Assembly (NCBI GenBank): GCA_954871525.1
Contig: OX940861.1
Coordinates: 13,438,842-13,502,841 of the forward strand
Origin: Parietaria judaica
Taxonomy: Eukaryota; Streptophyta; Magnoliopsida; Rosales; Urticaceae
Direction of reading: 5' to 3'
Length of the DNA: 64,000 nt
The position numbers and the translations under genes were made by a program. Shown here one piece after another: positions 36,111 to 46,965 of the stretch. The notes below the pieces were generated by a model. That model worked only from the letters and a program-made list of their open reading frames with translations. It made no database searches and was not told where the DNA came from. Numbering within the stretch: position 1 is the first letter of the stretch; each line of letters starts with the position of its first letter.

Positions 36111-36905
36111 CCGCGTGCGTAAATTTCCGCAACATATCTCAATCTGGCTCTATCTACCAATTTGTCGCTGAATAAGTCAAGTGGGCGGTTTACCATATCG
36201 AGCTCTATGAACTTCATGCAGAAGACCTCACAATCTCCAGCTCCTCTCGTTGGCGATCTATTTTGAGGGCAAGCCACCCGCCTCCACGTCCAGTCTATCC
36301 CTTTGAGACGTTTAAAGTGATCATCGAATGTCAAAATCCAAGGTATAATTTTCTTCGGAGCACGCATGACTTCATCAAGTTTCTTATCATTGGCGTACGT
36401 AATAGTGGAATCGTACAGAACAAACTCCGCCTTCAATAAATCCACATTGCATGAAATCCAGTGCTGACTGTCAAGGTTTATCGGGAAGTAGAGACGCTCT
36501 TTATTCACCCATCCGCGTTCGTAGACCCTTCCGCCCGCACCGTTGAGCCATTCCATAGCGGGTATTACGATATCTCCATCGTTATTTAAATCTTTTTGTT
36601 CAGCCTCGAGAGCCCAATGAGTCATGGTACTCATGAACAACGTCGGGAGAACGACGATTTTATCCGATTCCGGAATAGTCTCTGGAAGTTCAATCAGTCT
36701 TTTTGAGAGGCCTTGAATGATTTCGTCTAGGTGCTGCAATTAATTGTGAATTGATTCAATGTTATAATAGAAATAAATGATTAAATTATTAATGTAATCC
36801 TTGAAGACTGCTTACGTCATCTTCAAGCCATTTGGATTGGGTCAATAGGGCATGCCACCACTTGTAGTCTCTTTTTTGCAGCACACATCTCTTACCACCC
36901 GTTAC
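36077..36905 (-). CDS. Ulp1-like cysteine protease, probably from a mobile element
   Basis: The family removes SUMO-type ubiquitin-like proteins. The minus strand shows a short exon ending LLTQSKWLEDD (donor at 36815), an intron, and an exon from 36733 to the stop at 36077. The C48 triad is visible in order: His in DSQHWIS, Asp in FVLYDST and Cys in GAGDCEVFCMKF. The C-terminal exon (~218 aa) covers the core. In plants such Ulp1 copies are common inside Mutator-like and related transposons, and the AGCGGTA repeats around it favour that origin. Upstream exons are not contiguous: a stop closes the segment ending IYDQFTSA near 36949, so the gene may be broken. I could not define transposon termini. 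Confidence 0.6.
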
Positions 36906-37147
36906 GTCTTTTTTTTTTTTTTTATCTTATTTCAAGCACTCGTGAACTGATCGTAGATATCAGCAGGACATATATCAAGCGGGTCGAAGGCAAGAGCCGC
37001 ACTACGATTTCCCTGTTTGATCTGGAAGTAAACATATATTGTTACTTATGCTTACCGCTATTCATGGTAATTAAATAATACCGCTATTCAGAGTAAATAA
37101 ATAATACCGATACTGTCAACTACGATAACCGCTATGTAAGATTTATT

Positions 37148-37720
37148 CTAAAATACTTGTACCGCTCTAGAACCGCCAAGTTTGACGATGGCGTTGGCCG
37201 CTTCATTCTCCTCCTTACGCTTCTTCTCCTCATCAATCTTCCGCGCCTCCTCCTCCTTCTTCATCCGCTTCCTCTCCTCCCCAATCTTCTGCGCCTCCTC
37301 CTCCAGCTTCTCCTTCTCCTCCTTCATCCGCTTCCTCTCCTCCCCAATCTTCCGCGCCTCCTCCTCCTCCTCCTCCTTCTCCTCCTCCTTCTTCCGCTTC
37401 CTCTCCTCCTCAATATTTCGCGCCTCCTCCTTCTCATTCTCCTCCTCTTTCCGCTTCCTCTTCTCCTCAATCTTCCGCGCCTCATTCTCCTTCTCCTTCT
37501 CCTCCTCAATCTTCCGCTTCCTGTCCTCCTCAATCTTCCACGCCTCCGCCTCCTCCTCCTCCTCCTCCTCCTCCTCCTCCTCCTCCTCCTCCTCCTCCTC
37601 CTCAATCTTCCGCGCCTTCTTCTCCTTCTCCTTCTCATCCTCAATCTTCTCCTCCTCCTCCTCCTCCTCCTCCTCCTCATCGACATTGTCTCCTTCTTCA
37701 ACCTCGTACGACTTCGCCAC
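37148..37720 (-). CDS. Acidic/basic coiled-coil low-complexity protein fragment
   Basis: A 190-codon minus-strand frame rich in Glu, Lys and Arg, with repeats of the type EEARKIEEERKRK. A GAG/GGA microsatellite (37546-37602 and 37650-37678) has expanded within it. The N-terminus begins MAKSYEVEEGDNVDE. It lies upstream of the Ulp1-like exons in the same direction and may be the linker region of the same protein. It could also be chance coding across a purine-rich tract; the high repeat content makes other frames open as well. Confidence 0.4.
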   Translation of the reverse strand: MAKSYEVEEGDNVDEEEEEEEEEEKIEDEKEKEKKARKIEEEEEEEEEEEEEEEEEEAEAWKIEEDRKRKIEEEKEKENEARKIEEKRKRKEEENEKEEARNIEEERKRKKEEEKEEEEEEARKIGEERKRMKEEKEKLEEEAQKIGEERKRMKKEEEARKIDEEKKRKEENEAANAIVKLGGSRAVQVF

Positions 37721-38480
37721 TTTGCGGGCATATTCAAATGGATCTGTATGATTCGACCTTTCCTCCGCTTAATTCTTCTCTCTCGCAACGTCGCCAAAAC
37801 ATAGCGGTATGGCTACCGCAAGCCAAAACATAGCGGTATGGCTAGCGGTAGTTTACCAAACCATACCGGGAGTCGTCAAATATTACTACATCCATCATCT
37901 CAGTATTCCTTTAAACCTTAAACTAGACCAAACCCTAAAATCCATGTACACTATGTAAACCCTAACATCGATACAAGTTCAAAGTTCAAACAGTACCAGA
38001 AACATCGAAAAGTTTAAAAATAGACATTTACCTCCATTGAAGATGATTAGTATATGCCGGAGAACAACAGAAGACGATGATCGGTTCCGAAATATGCTTC
38101 CTGTTTCCTGGTTGCACGTCTCGAACGAAAGAAGAAGATGATCGTTTATGCAGCATTCGGAATGAAAGACAAGAGAGGCACGAAAGTATGCCGTCAGTTG
38201 TTGGAAAGAGGTCGGAGGATGAATCGTCGATGGCGATGGAAGGATCAAAGAGGGTCGGTTTTGGAGGGAAAACGAGGGGAAGACGAAGAGGTATGTTTGA
38301 GAGAAAATAAGAATAATATTATAAAATCTTACTGTATCAACTGCCGCAAAGGGTAAATTAGAGATTTCGTAAAATACAGTGTAAACCAAAAGGGCAAAAT
38401 CGTCATTCCAAGTTCTTTAGATTTAAAAATAATACGAATAGAAAATAAGAGATTTAAAAATAAATGTAAAAAAAATCGAA
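37721..38480. other. Repeat-flanked region without a supported gene
   Basis: Contains CATAGCGGTATGGCTA copies (37800-37845). The frames present do not resemble a known protein. It probably ends the mobile-element unit. Confidence 0.35.
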
Positions 38481-38862
38481 GGTGATAAGGGCATGCAGAC
38501 GGTCATTCAGCCAATTCTTTCCATTATTTCATTCTAGTTTTCTATGTGACGAGAGAAAACGCTCTCTACATTTCTCTCTGTCCAATTCACAGGTTAGTCC
38601 GGCCAGTTTTCCGGCGAACGATTCCGGCACTGCAAGGCGGCGCGTGGTACTCAACTCCGCTGGTTGGCGTGGTCTCTTTGGCGGGAGGAAGGTCGCGCGC
38701 GTTCGGCAGCTTCCACGCAGAGCGCACGCAAGCTGGGATCTGCGCTCAGCCAGCGAGTTCGAAGCTCGAGCAGACGATCTACGATTCGTTTCCCGGCAGG
38801 CTTTCTGGCCGATCCTTGAGGCAAGCTTCCGATCACAGTCCAGTATCAATATATATATATAT

Positions 38863-38910
<48 letters not shown>

Positions 38911-39651
38911 TATATAGCTTGACTTTAGAGACATAACCTCTATTCGCTCGAAGTTCCCAAATTCTAAACTGGATTGAAATTCGCAGTCGACCAAAGATAG
39001 GGTTAGAAATATTTACCTTTCGTGTTTCAGCTCCCATTGGAATGGCAGAGCTTCGAATTTTGATTCTCATGCCGGTTTGGTCCCTGGTTTCACTTTCACG
39101 AGATGATGAAGTGTTTTGAGATGGAAATGCTGCTCGACTCGTTGTAGAGAGCTTCGAAACAGACGAATAAATCGCACTTCCAAACACATCGACTTCATAA
39201 ACGGATTCGTCTCCAGCTTGCCTTGATCTTCCCAGAGCTGTTGTAAGGAAGCGGCACGTCTGGAATCGTTGTTGCAGTGAGCTCTTTGGGTTTCATTTCA
39301 TCGATGTTAATTCTGATCAAGAGAAGCTTTCTTCTCCCTCGCTACCCTGTGCCGGTTCCATATCCAGTGTGAGGGAATGTTTTGAGCAATTTACACAAAT
39401 TTCTGTAAGGAGTTCCTTACGAGAATGCTGTCTTGTTGTATGTGTGTTTGAGTTCATAATCTCTAGTTTGATGCTCTATTGCTACATTTTTGTTAGCTAG
39501 GATCAATTCCGATCAAATGGTGTTGTTAAGATGGGAATAGTTAGATGAAATAGCCAATGCCTACGTAAAATGGTCATCGTCGTTGCCTAAAAACGTCTTT
39601 AACATTTATTCACTTTCCCTTATGCATTGCTCAGCTAGGTGGAAGTGAGCT
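38481..39651. other. Unassigned region with a possible minus-strand exon
   Basis: The minus strand is open from about 39285 to 39015 and encodes a stretch with SLQQRFQTCRFLTTALGRSR and VYEVDVFGSAIYSS, ending at a GTAAAT donor-like site. It looks protein-like but I do not recognise the family. The GC-rich block at 38590-38840 also has open frames in several directions with no known domain. This may be a gene fragment. Confidence 0.3.
38849..38909. repeat. TA microsatellite
   Basis: About 60 bp of nearly pure AT/TA, interrupted once by CATAC. Confidence 0.95.
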
Positions 39652-39941
39652 ATGAATTCCTCGGAGAGATCGACAAAACCGAGCAGCAGCAACACTCAAA
39701 TTAAAGATATAAAGCACACAAAACCCTTTTTCAGGCCAGCCATGGACGACACAAAGCCCGTTCTCAAGGACCCGGTATGTGATCAGTGATTTTATGTACT
39801 CTTAATCTTGATTAATGCAATTATTCATGCAATTAACTGAATGAAATGTGTAATTTCGTTGGTTTTTAGATACTGAGGTCAGATCCAATTGAGACAGAGG
39901 AAGCTGTTCTGCGGTTGCCGCCGACCAACCCCAAGCCCTAG
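39652..39941 (+). CDS. Small two-exon protein, unknown function
   Basis: Exon 39652-39774 ends CTCAAGGACCCG before GTATGTG, and exon 39870-39941 starts after TTTTTAG. The join is phase 0 and gives 64 aa ending RLPPTNPKP and a TAG. A second Met at 39742 (MDDTKPVLKDP) would give a 34-aa form, which may be the true start because its sequence looks more constrained than the Ser/Lys-rich leader. No domain, signal peptide or membrane segment. I infer a conserved small plant gene from the clean splice sites and acidic-proline composition, but have no named family. Confidence 0.5.
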
Positions 39942-40022
39942 ACTTCTTGAGAAGCCATTAATCATATTTTAGTTCTTATTTCGAATCTCATAAACTCATG
40001 ATTTTTTTTTGGGTTAATTAAC

Positions 40023-40128
40023 AAAATACCCATTTTGTGCAAACCTTTTAAAAAACTACCCATTATGGGTAGTTTTTTACACACACAATGGGTAGTTTTT
40101 TAAAAGGTTTGACACAAAATGGGTATTT
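40023..40128. repeat. Foldback (hairpin) element
   Basis: Arms 40023-40064 and 40087-40128 are inverted copies (AAATACCCATTTTGTG... pairing with ...CACAAAATGGGTATTT) around a ~22-bp centre that itself has ATGGGTAGTTTTTT. It is a near-perfect 42-bp stem, consistent with a very small MITE between the small gene and the PPR pseudogene. Confidence 0.85.
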
Positions 40129-40210
40129 CGTATAATTTCCTTTTTTTTTTTTCATACCAACTGTAACAACTTTCAACACATTGTATTATGCAAGTGAAAA
40201 AATGTGAACT

Positions 40211-41640
40211 TTGTTAGGCTTCATGGCTTTTAGTAAGCAATTACTAGTTCCGTGGCTCAGAAAATCTTCAAGCCCGTCGAGGCCCTTCATTTATCTAGAA
40301 CACAACAAAGAGCAAAGACACAAAGCTCTTGCAATCGTCAATCTCATAACGCTGACGACAACTATCGCTAGCTCGACTTCACGCCATAATCGTCTCATCG
40401 CAGGCATTTTACGCTCACCTCAACATTCAGAAAAGCCGATTACGAGTTCCGTTCCTTTTCAGTGGCGTGGTGAGAAGTTGAGCATCGACGCTGCAGTCTT
40501 GTAGCGTTCGCTGAGCTTGTATGGGTCTGTGAACGGTCTCCGCCACGGAGCTCTCCACCATTGTCTGGTAATTCTCGGGTTCGTAGCGAATGTCTATGTC
40601 GGAACTTCTTTGATCAGATTTTACTGTAATTGCGACGAACTGAGCTACACTCTCCAAACATTCGATGAAATGCCTGTCAGAAATATTGTGACATGGACAA
40701 CCATTATCGCCGGCTTTGTGCAAGAGCGGAGAACCAAAATCTGCTGGAGCTTTTCCGACAGATGCGAATTTCTGAATCCGTCCCGAACGGCTTCACCTTC
40801 ACGAGCCTCCTCCGCCTTGCTCGGGCAATTGTGCACTCGCTCACAGCCGGCGTCTCCACTTGCAGACGGTCCGAACCGGCTTTAACTCCCATGTCTTCGT
40901 CTCGAACGCGATTGTTTCCATGTACTGCAAGTGTGGGTCCCTCAGGGGCGCACATCTAGCGTTCTCAGCTTCGAACGACCTAGACACTGCCACATGGAAC
41001 TCAATGATCTCAGGCTACGCCCAACATGGGCTCGCCCAGTTGGCACTCACCACATTCAAGGAGATGAACGTGGAGCCCGATGCAGTCACTTTTCTCGCCG
41101 TTGTTATCCTCGTCCCGGCATGCCGGCCTCGTCAAGGAGGGTCAGCTCTACTTCCGGTCAATGGTTGGCCGAGGCGTGGAGCCCGAGATGGATCATTACG
41201 CGAGCGTGGTTGACCTTCTGGGCCGGGTCGGCTTGTTAATTGAGGCTCGGGGGGTTATTGAGGCGATGCCAGTTGCAACAAACGCTGTCATATGGGGCTC
41301 GATGCTCTCATCGAGTCGGCTCCCCGGTAATATAGGGCTCTCCGTCGAGGCGGCCGAGAGCAGGCTAGCGCTGGAGCCGAGTTGCGCGGCCATGTATCTC
41401 CAGCTGGCAAAGCTCTACGCAGCGTCGGGGCGGCGGGGCCGAGATAGGAAAGCTGATGAGGGACATAGGGCTTAAGATCGTTCAGGGACGTAGTTGGATA
41501 GAGATAAACAGTGTGGTTCGTATGTTCGGAGCCGAAGACAGGTCAAAAGTCAACATGGTTGCATCGTGGATAGCTTGTCGGATCATATGGATCATATTCA
41601 TATGGGACTTACTTTGTTTTTCGTGCAGAGAAAAATTTCT
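40211..41640 (+). pseudogene. PLS-type pentatricopeptide repeat (PPR) pseudogene
   Basis: PPR proteins bind organelle RNA. The reading begins at a Met near 40211 and is broken by a TAG at 40503-40505 (after SIDAAVL). Then come PPR motifs NVYVGTSLIRFYCNCDEL, VRNIVTWTTIIAGFVQ and MRISESVPNGFTFTSLL, SHVFVSNAIVSMYCKCGSL, ATWNSMISGYAQHGLAQLAL. The E-type tail follows: HAGLVKEGQLYFRSMV, YASVVDLLGRVGLL, VIWGSMLSSSRLPGN. It ends with RSWIEINSVVRMFGAEDRSK. At least four frame changes are needed (near 40735, 40840, 41110 and 41450). It resembles the Arabidopsis protein I remember as At2g37320. No whole protein can be made. Confidence 0.85.
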
Positions 41641-42096
41641 CTTAAAAAACGTATATATATAATATATATTATTGAAATTGGTTTGCAAAAACAGTTGATT
41701 AATCTGTCCTAACCCTGGCATAACCTCAAATTAAATACAAGTAAAGTAGAAAAGCCATCGTCTTCTTCGTCTGCGTTCGTTTGGAGGCCAGAGAGCGAAA
41801 CCCTAAACAGCAATGACAATGGCGATGGGGTTGATCATGCCCAGCGAGTTCGTGAGTTTACCGGCAACGCTGGGCTTCAAGGTATGTAACTATATAAAAT
41901 AAACAACTATATATAATATATATAACTAATCCCTTTTACCGTCATTTACGAAATAAATAAAAATAGTTTGTGGGTGTTGGTTTGAAGCTTCGGAAGTGGC
42001 GTGGATCGCCATTGAGAGAGCTGAAGATGATGGCCTCTGCGAGCGACATTCCCGCAGCTCCCACTCTTCTCCCGGAAGGTCCATGGACTCAGGTGC

Positions 42097-42116
42097 GTCT
42101 TCTTCTTCTTCTTCTT

Positions 42117-42147
<31 letters not shown>
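42097..42147. repeat. CTT microsatellite in ArgJ intron 2
   Basis: Seventeen TCT/CTT triplets directly follow the exon 2 donor (GTGCGTCTTCTT). Confidence 0.95.
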
Positions 42148-44142
42148 GCTTCGACTGTACCGAACTTCGGCGTTTCTGATTTCCGTTTGACAGATTCCCG
42201 GCGGAGTAACTGCGGCTCAAGGCTTCAAAGCCACCGGCATTTACGGTGCGCCAAGGGAGAGAAGCCCGACCTCGCTCTCGTCACCTGTGAAGTCGATGCC
42301 ATATTTGCTGGGGCTTTCACCACTAGCGTGGTAGCGGCCGCTCCGGTTTTGTACTGCAAGAACACTCTGAACTTCTCTGAAACGGTAATGTGCTTAGCAT
42401 TTTGTGGTATGAAATTTGTTGATTTGTCATCTCTGGGTATGCTTGTTGATGCCTTGTTTTGTGGTGTTTGGGCCCTTTAGGCGCGCGCGGTTCTGTCAAC
42501 GCGGGTCAAGCCAATGCCGCCACGGTAATATGTCGATTTCCTTTGTGTTTGTGGGATAGATTAGTACAGAACGTGTCTGACTTGCTTCTCGATTGATTCT
42601 TTGGCGATGAAGGTTTCAGAGACGTCGTTGATTGCGTTGAAGCTGCTTCAAAGGTATGTTTATCTTTTCCATTGAAATTGTAAGGTTTTTTTATTTTATT
42701 TTATATTTTTTCTGACGGAATTGTAAATCTTTCGTTACAGCTACTCAAGATGTGTCCGGAGGAAGTGCTGATCGAATCCACTGGTGTGATTGGCCAGAGG
42801 ATCAAAAAGGTGGTCGGGACTTCAGCGCCACTCAGTTTGTTCTTGGGTTTGAGTTAACCCGATTGCAAGTTTATGCCGGTTTCGCTTTATACAGAATCTC
42901 ATACTTGCAATTCTAGTGCAGGCTGCCTTTTAGAATCTCTTCCGAAACTGGTCAATTCCCTGTCATTGTCAGTTCAAGGGTGGGTGAATGCTCTTCCTCT
43001 TTTTTTTTTTTCTTTTCTTGTAAAAAACTCGTTTTTTACTTTCATTTTCATGAATTATTTTTTTAACTCATTTGTGTTTGCTTTGCATCAACACCCGTTC
43101 TTGAATTTTGGTTATTGGCTTGCAGAGCAGACAATGCAGCCGTGGCTATTACCACCACTGACCTTGTCAGCAAGAGCGTTGCAATACAAATCTAAAGTGT
43201 GAAAAAACTTTTTTTTTTCTTTCAAATATTTTAGTATTTTACCTGCATTTTTTGTTATAATTTATGGATTGGAAGGGACGAAGGGTAAGGTGGTAATTTC
43301 TCAGGTTGGAGGGACGAGCATAACGATTGGTGGAATGGCAAAAGGCTCTGGAATGATTCACCCCAACATGGCGACCATGCTCGGTGTTAGTGTCTTCAGC
43401 TAGACTCTTTCGAATATCTTATTGTAGAATTTTGATCTAATTGTGAACGATATCTTGTCCAGGTAATTACAACAGATGCCACAGTTACCAGTGATATCTG
43501 GAGACAAATGATTAAGATCTCCGTAAATCGAATCTTCAATCAGATAACCGTATGTCAATAAAACCATTTTAATCGCGTCTAGTTTTGTCCTTTTTCTATT
43601 TCGGGATCCCGAGCTAAGCTAGTTGAGATGTATGCTTGGTTCAGGTGGATGGAGATACCAGTACAAACGACACTGTAATCGCCCTGGCCAGTAGACTATC
43701 GGGATCTCCTAGAATATCGTCCTTGGAAAGTTCCGTGGCTAAAGAACTTCAAGCCTGCCTTGACGCGGTAATTTGCATCTTTACGCTCCATAACAAACCT
43801 GTCTTTTAAATTTCTGATAGCTTCAAATACGCATACTTGCAAGTGCAACTACCACGGTCTGGGATAAATTGACAAAAATAGTGTGTTAAGATACATTTCC
43901 AAGATTACGAAATATTTCAATCTATTGTTTCAGGTGATGCAAGGTCTTGCGAAGTCGATAGCTTGGGACGGTGAAGGAGCGACGTGCTTAATCGAGGTCC
44001 GAGTCCTCTGAGCATTTGCAGCTTCCAAGTGACTATCATTGACCTAACTTGTTGTGATGCTCAGGTCACTCTCACCGGAACTGACAACGAGGCGGACTCG
44101 GCAAAGATAGCGCGCTCAGTTGCATCATCTTCGCTTCTTAAG

Positions 44143-44212
44143 GCATGCCACCGATCTCCCGAGCCCGTTTCGTTTGTCATAAATTAAGCTAATTATCGGC
44201 ACTGATATCCAG
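44143..44212 (+). other. GC-AG intron in the ArgJ pseudogene
   Basis: Exon 13 ends CTTCTTAAG and the intron starts GCATGC, ending ATATCCAG before GCTGCCGTGTATG. The protein (SSSLLK then AAVYGQDPN) needs this join. It could be a GC donor or a decayed GT. Confidence 0.7.
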
Positions 44213-44815
44213 GCTGCCGTGTATGGTCAAGACCCGAACGGGGTCGCATCGCCTGCGCCGCAGGCTATTCCGGGATTCGGTTCGACCAAGACAAGCTCCG
44301 AGTGGTGCTTGGAGACATTCTCCTCATGGACAGAGGCCAGCCACAACTGTTCGACAGGTAACCGAGCATGGGCGTATTCCGAACGAGTCATTGACAGTTT
44401 TGCTCCCTTATTTTCTGATTTTTGCCAAAAGTACCCCATTTTCTTTGAAAATTTAGCATATTGCTCCTTACCTGTCAAAATGTAATGGTCCAATGGAAGC
44501 CTGTAATAATAGGGTATTGCTTCCATTAATCAAAGGCAGCACTTCAAATTACTCAATTCCAACAATGCAAATTTCGCTAGGATTCCTATCCATATGCAAA
44601 CGTCTCATGATTTCATCGCCTTTGCTCAGTAAAACTTTATTTCTTCCTTAGAGTTGCAGCAAGCGAGTATCTGAAGAAGGCTGGCGAGACCCACGGGACG
44701 GTGGAAATAATGCTGTCTGTTGGTATGCTTGCGAATTTCTGTTGAACCGTAGAGCGTATATATTTGCGCAATGTGATAATCTTAGCATAGCGCATATATA
44801 TTTGCGCAATGTGAG

Positions 44816-45044
44816 TGTTAAAGAATATTCTAGATTTATTTAGTGTATTATAGATTAAAGTTTATCTAGAACAATCAAGGATAGATTTAATTAGAATCAC
44901 CTAGAATTAGAATTATTTAGAAAGCATTTATTACTCTTAGAATAATGTAGAAGTAGAATAATCTAGAATACTTGTACATGTATAAATAGCCTTCCAACCT
45001 CAATGAAACATACAACATTTTCCTCTCCATTTTCTTTGTTTACA
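44816..45044 (+). repeat. 5' LTR of copia A
   Basis: TGTTAAAGAATATTC to TTTGTTTACA. TATAAATAG at about 44980-44990 is the likely promoter TATA. Confidence 0.9.
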
Positions 45045-45057
45045 TGGTATCAGAGCC
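45045..45057 (+). other. Primer binding site of copia A
   Basis: TGGTATCAGAGCC directly after the 5' LTR, matching the tRNA-Met 3' end. Confidence 0.85.
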
Positions 45058-45378
45058 ACCTTCCGAAATTAGCCACTCCACTCCAAATTAGCCACTCTCT
45101 GAAATTAGTCATCCTACTCCAAATTAGCCTACCTCCGAAATTAGCCATCCCATTTTTTGGGTTCGAAATTTGCCTCTTTCTACACCAAAATCTTCTCATC
45201 ATTCAATCTATTCGAAACCCTTTTTTTACCCATTTGTTTTAGCCTCGTCCACGCGCCACCCTCGACAATCGTTTTCCGATTCCATCACCGCCTACTACTT
45301 CATATACTTATATTGCTTACGTTTCTCCGAATCACCTTCGTCGCCTTCATTATCTTGCTACCTACTTCTCCATTCGAA

Positions 45379-46965
45379 ATGGCCGAACAAAAACCCGCCG
45401 GTGTTTCAGAAATGGTGCCCGTACTCTCGAAGATTACGGACCACAAGTTGAATGGTTCAAACTATCTTGATTGGAGCAAGACCATTCGTTTGTTTCTCCG
45501 AAGTATTGACAAAGACAATCATTTGACCGACATTGCTCCAAGTGACGAGTCACGACAAGCATGGCTTCGCGAGGATGCTCGCCTTTTTCTACAAATCCGA
45601 AACTCCATTGATAGTGAGGTAATTGGTCTGGTCAATCATTGCGAGTGCGTCAAGGAATTAATGGATTATTTGAATTTCCTTTACTCTGGAAAAGGAAATC
45701 TATCTCGCATGTTTGATGTGTGCAAAGCTTTCTATAGAGCTAAAAAGCAAGACCAATCACTCACCACTTATTTCATGGAGTTCAAGAAGACATATGAAGA
45801 GCTCAACATGTTGCTGCCTTTTAGCCCCGATGTAAAGGTTCAACAACAACAACGGGAGCAAATGGCCATTATGAGCTTTCTTGCAGGACTCTCTTCGACC
45901 TTTGAAACCGCAAGGTCCCAAATTATCTCTGGCACCGATATTTCCTCTCACCAAGAAGTATTCAGCCGTGTTCTTCGTATTGAGGGATCTCCACTTACTC
46001 ATGACAGTGGAGCTTTGCTATCTCGAAACATGTATGACCCAAGCCGCTCTACTTACTACAAACCTGGACGTCCACGAACTCTTGACTCTCGCCCTAAAGA
46101 GTTTAGCACATTCACTTGTAACTACTGCAAGAAACCAGGTCACAGCAAGCACGAGTGCCGGAAGCTCCTGTACAAGAATCAGAATAACCACTCGGCCCAC
46201 GTTGCATCCGCCTCTGAAGACTTGATTCGTGTTCCTGCCGATGAGTATGCCAAATTTTCCGAGTACCAGGAATCACTAAAGAATTCAAAACCCTCTGTCA
46301 CTGCCATTGTTGAATCAGATAATTCGAATGCGTGTCTTCTTTCCTCATCTTCCAAATGGGTCATTGATTCTGGTGCCACAGATTATATGACAGGTAATTC
46401 CAAATTCTTTTCGACTCTTACACCTCATGCTTCCACATCCACGGTCACTTTAGCCGATGGATCTCCCTCTAATGTTAGTGGATCAGGCACTATCACATTC
46501 ACTCCTTCTCTATCATTGTCTAATGTTTTGCATTTGCCCAATTTATCATTCAACCTTTTGCCTGTTAGCCAACTCACAAAAAAATTGAAATGCTCAATCT
46601 CATTTTTTCCCGACTCTTGTATTTTCCAGGATCTTGTGACGAAACGGATTATTGGTAAAGGACATGAATATGGAGGTCTCTACATTCTTAACACATCTAA
46701 ACCTATAGCGTGTTCCACCGTCACAACAGCTTTTAAAGAACATTGTCGGTTAGGTCATCCTTCTCTTCCTCTCCTCAAGCAACTTCGTCCGCAATTTAGT
46801 TCTGTGTCCTCTTTAGATTGTGAGTCATGTCAATTAGCTAAACATCATCGCCTTAACTCTATTCCTAGAGTCAATAAGCGTTCCAACGCTCCCTTTGAAT
46901 TAGTTCATACAGATGTTGGGGTCCTTGTCCTATTGTGTCAAAACCAGGATTCAGATACTTCGTAA
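45379..46965 (+). pseudogene. Copia A gag-protease-pre-integrase
   Basis: The start MAEQKPAGVSEMVPVL follows the long leader. Gag has the LNGSNYLDWSKTI motif, a CCHC knuckle (CNYCKKPGHSKHEC), the protease (WVIDSGATDYMTG, near 46355-46395), the pre-integrase HCRLGHPSLPLLKQL and CESCQLAKH. The frame is lost near 46915, where one base is missing in the HTDVW integrase motif. Confidence 0.85.

Noticed and set aside
37157..37804. Plus-strand Leu- or Ser-rich frames opposite the acidic coiled-coil
   Set aside because: Antisense of the GAG/GAA-rich tract; low complexity with no domain.
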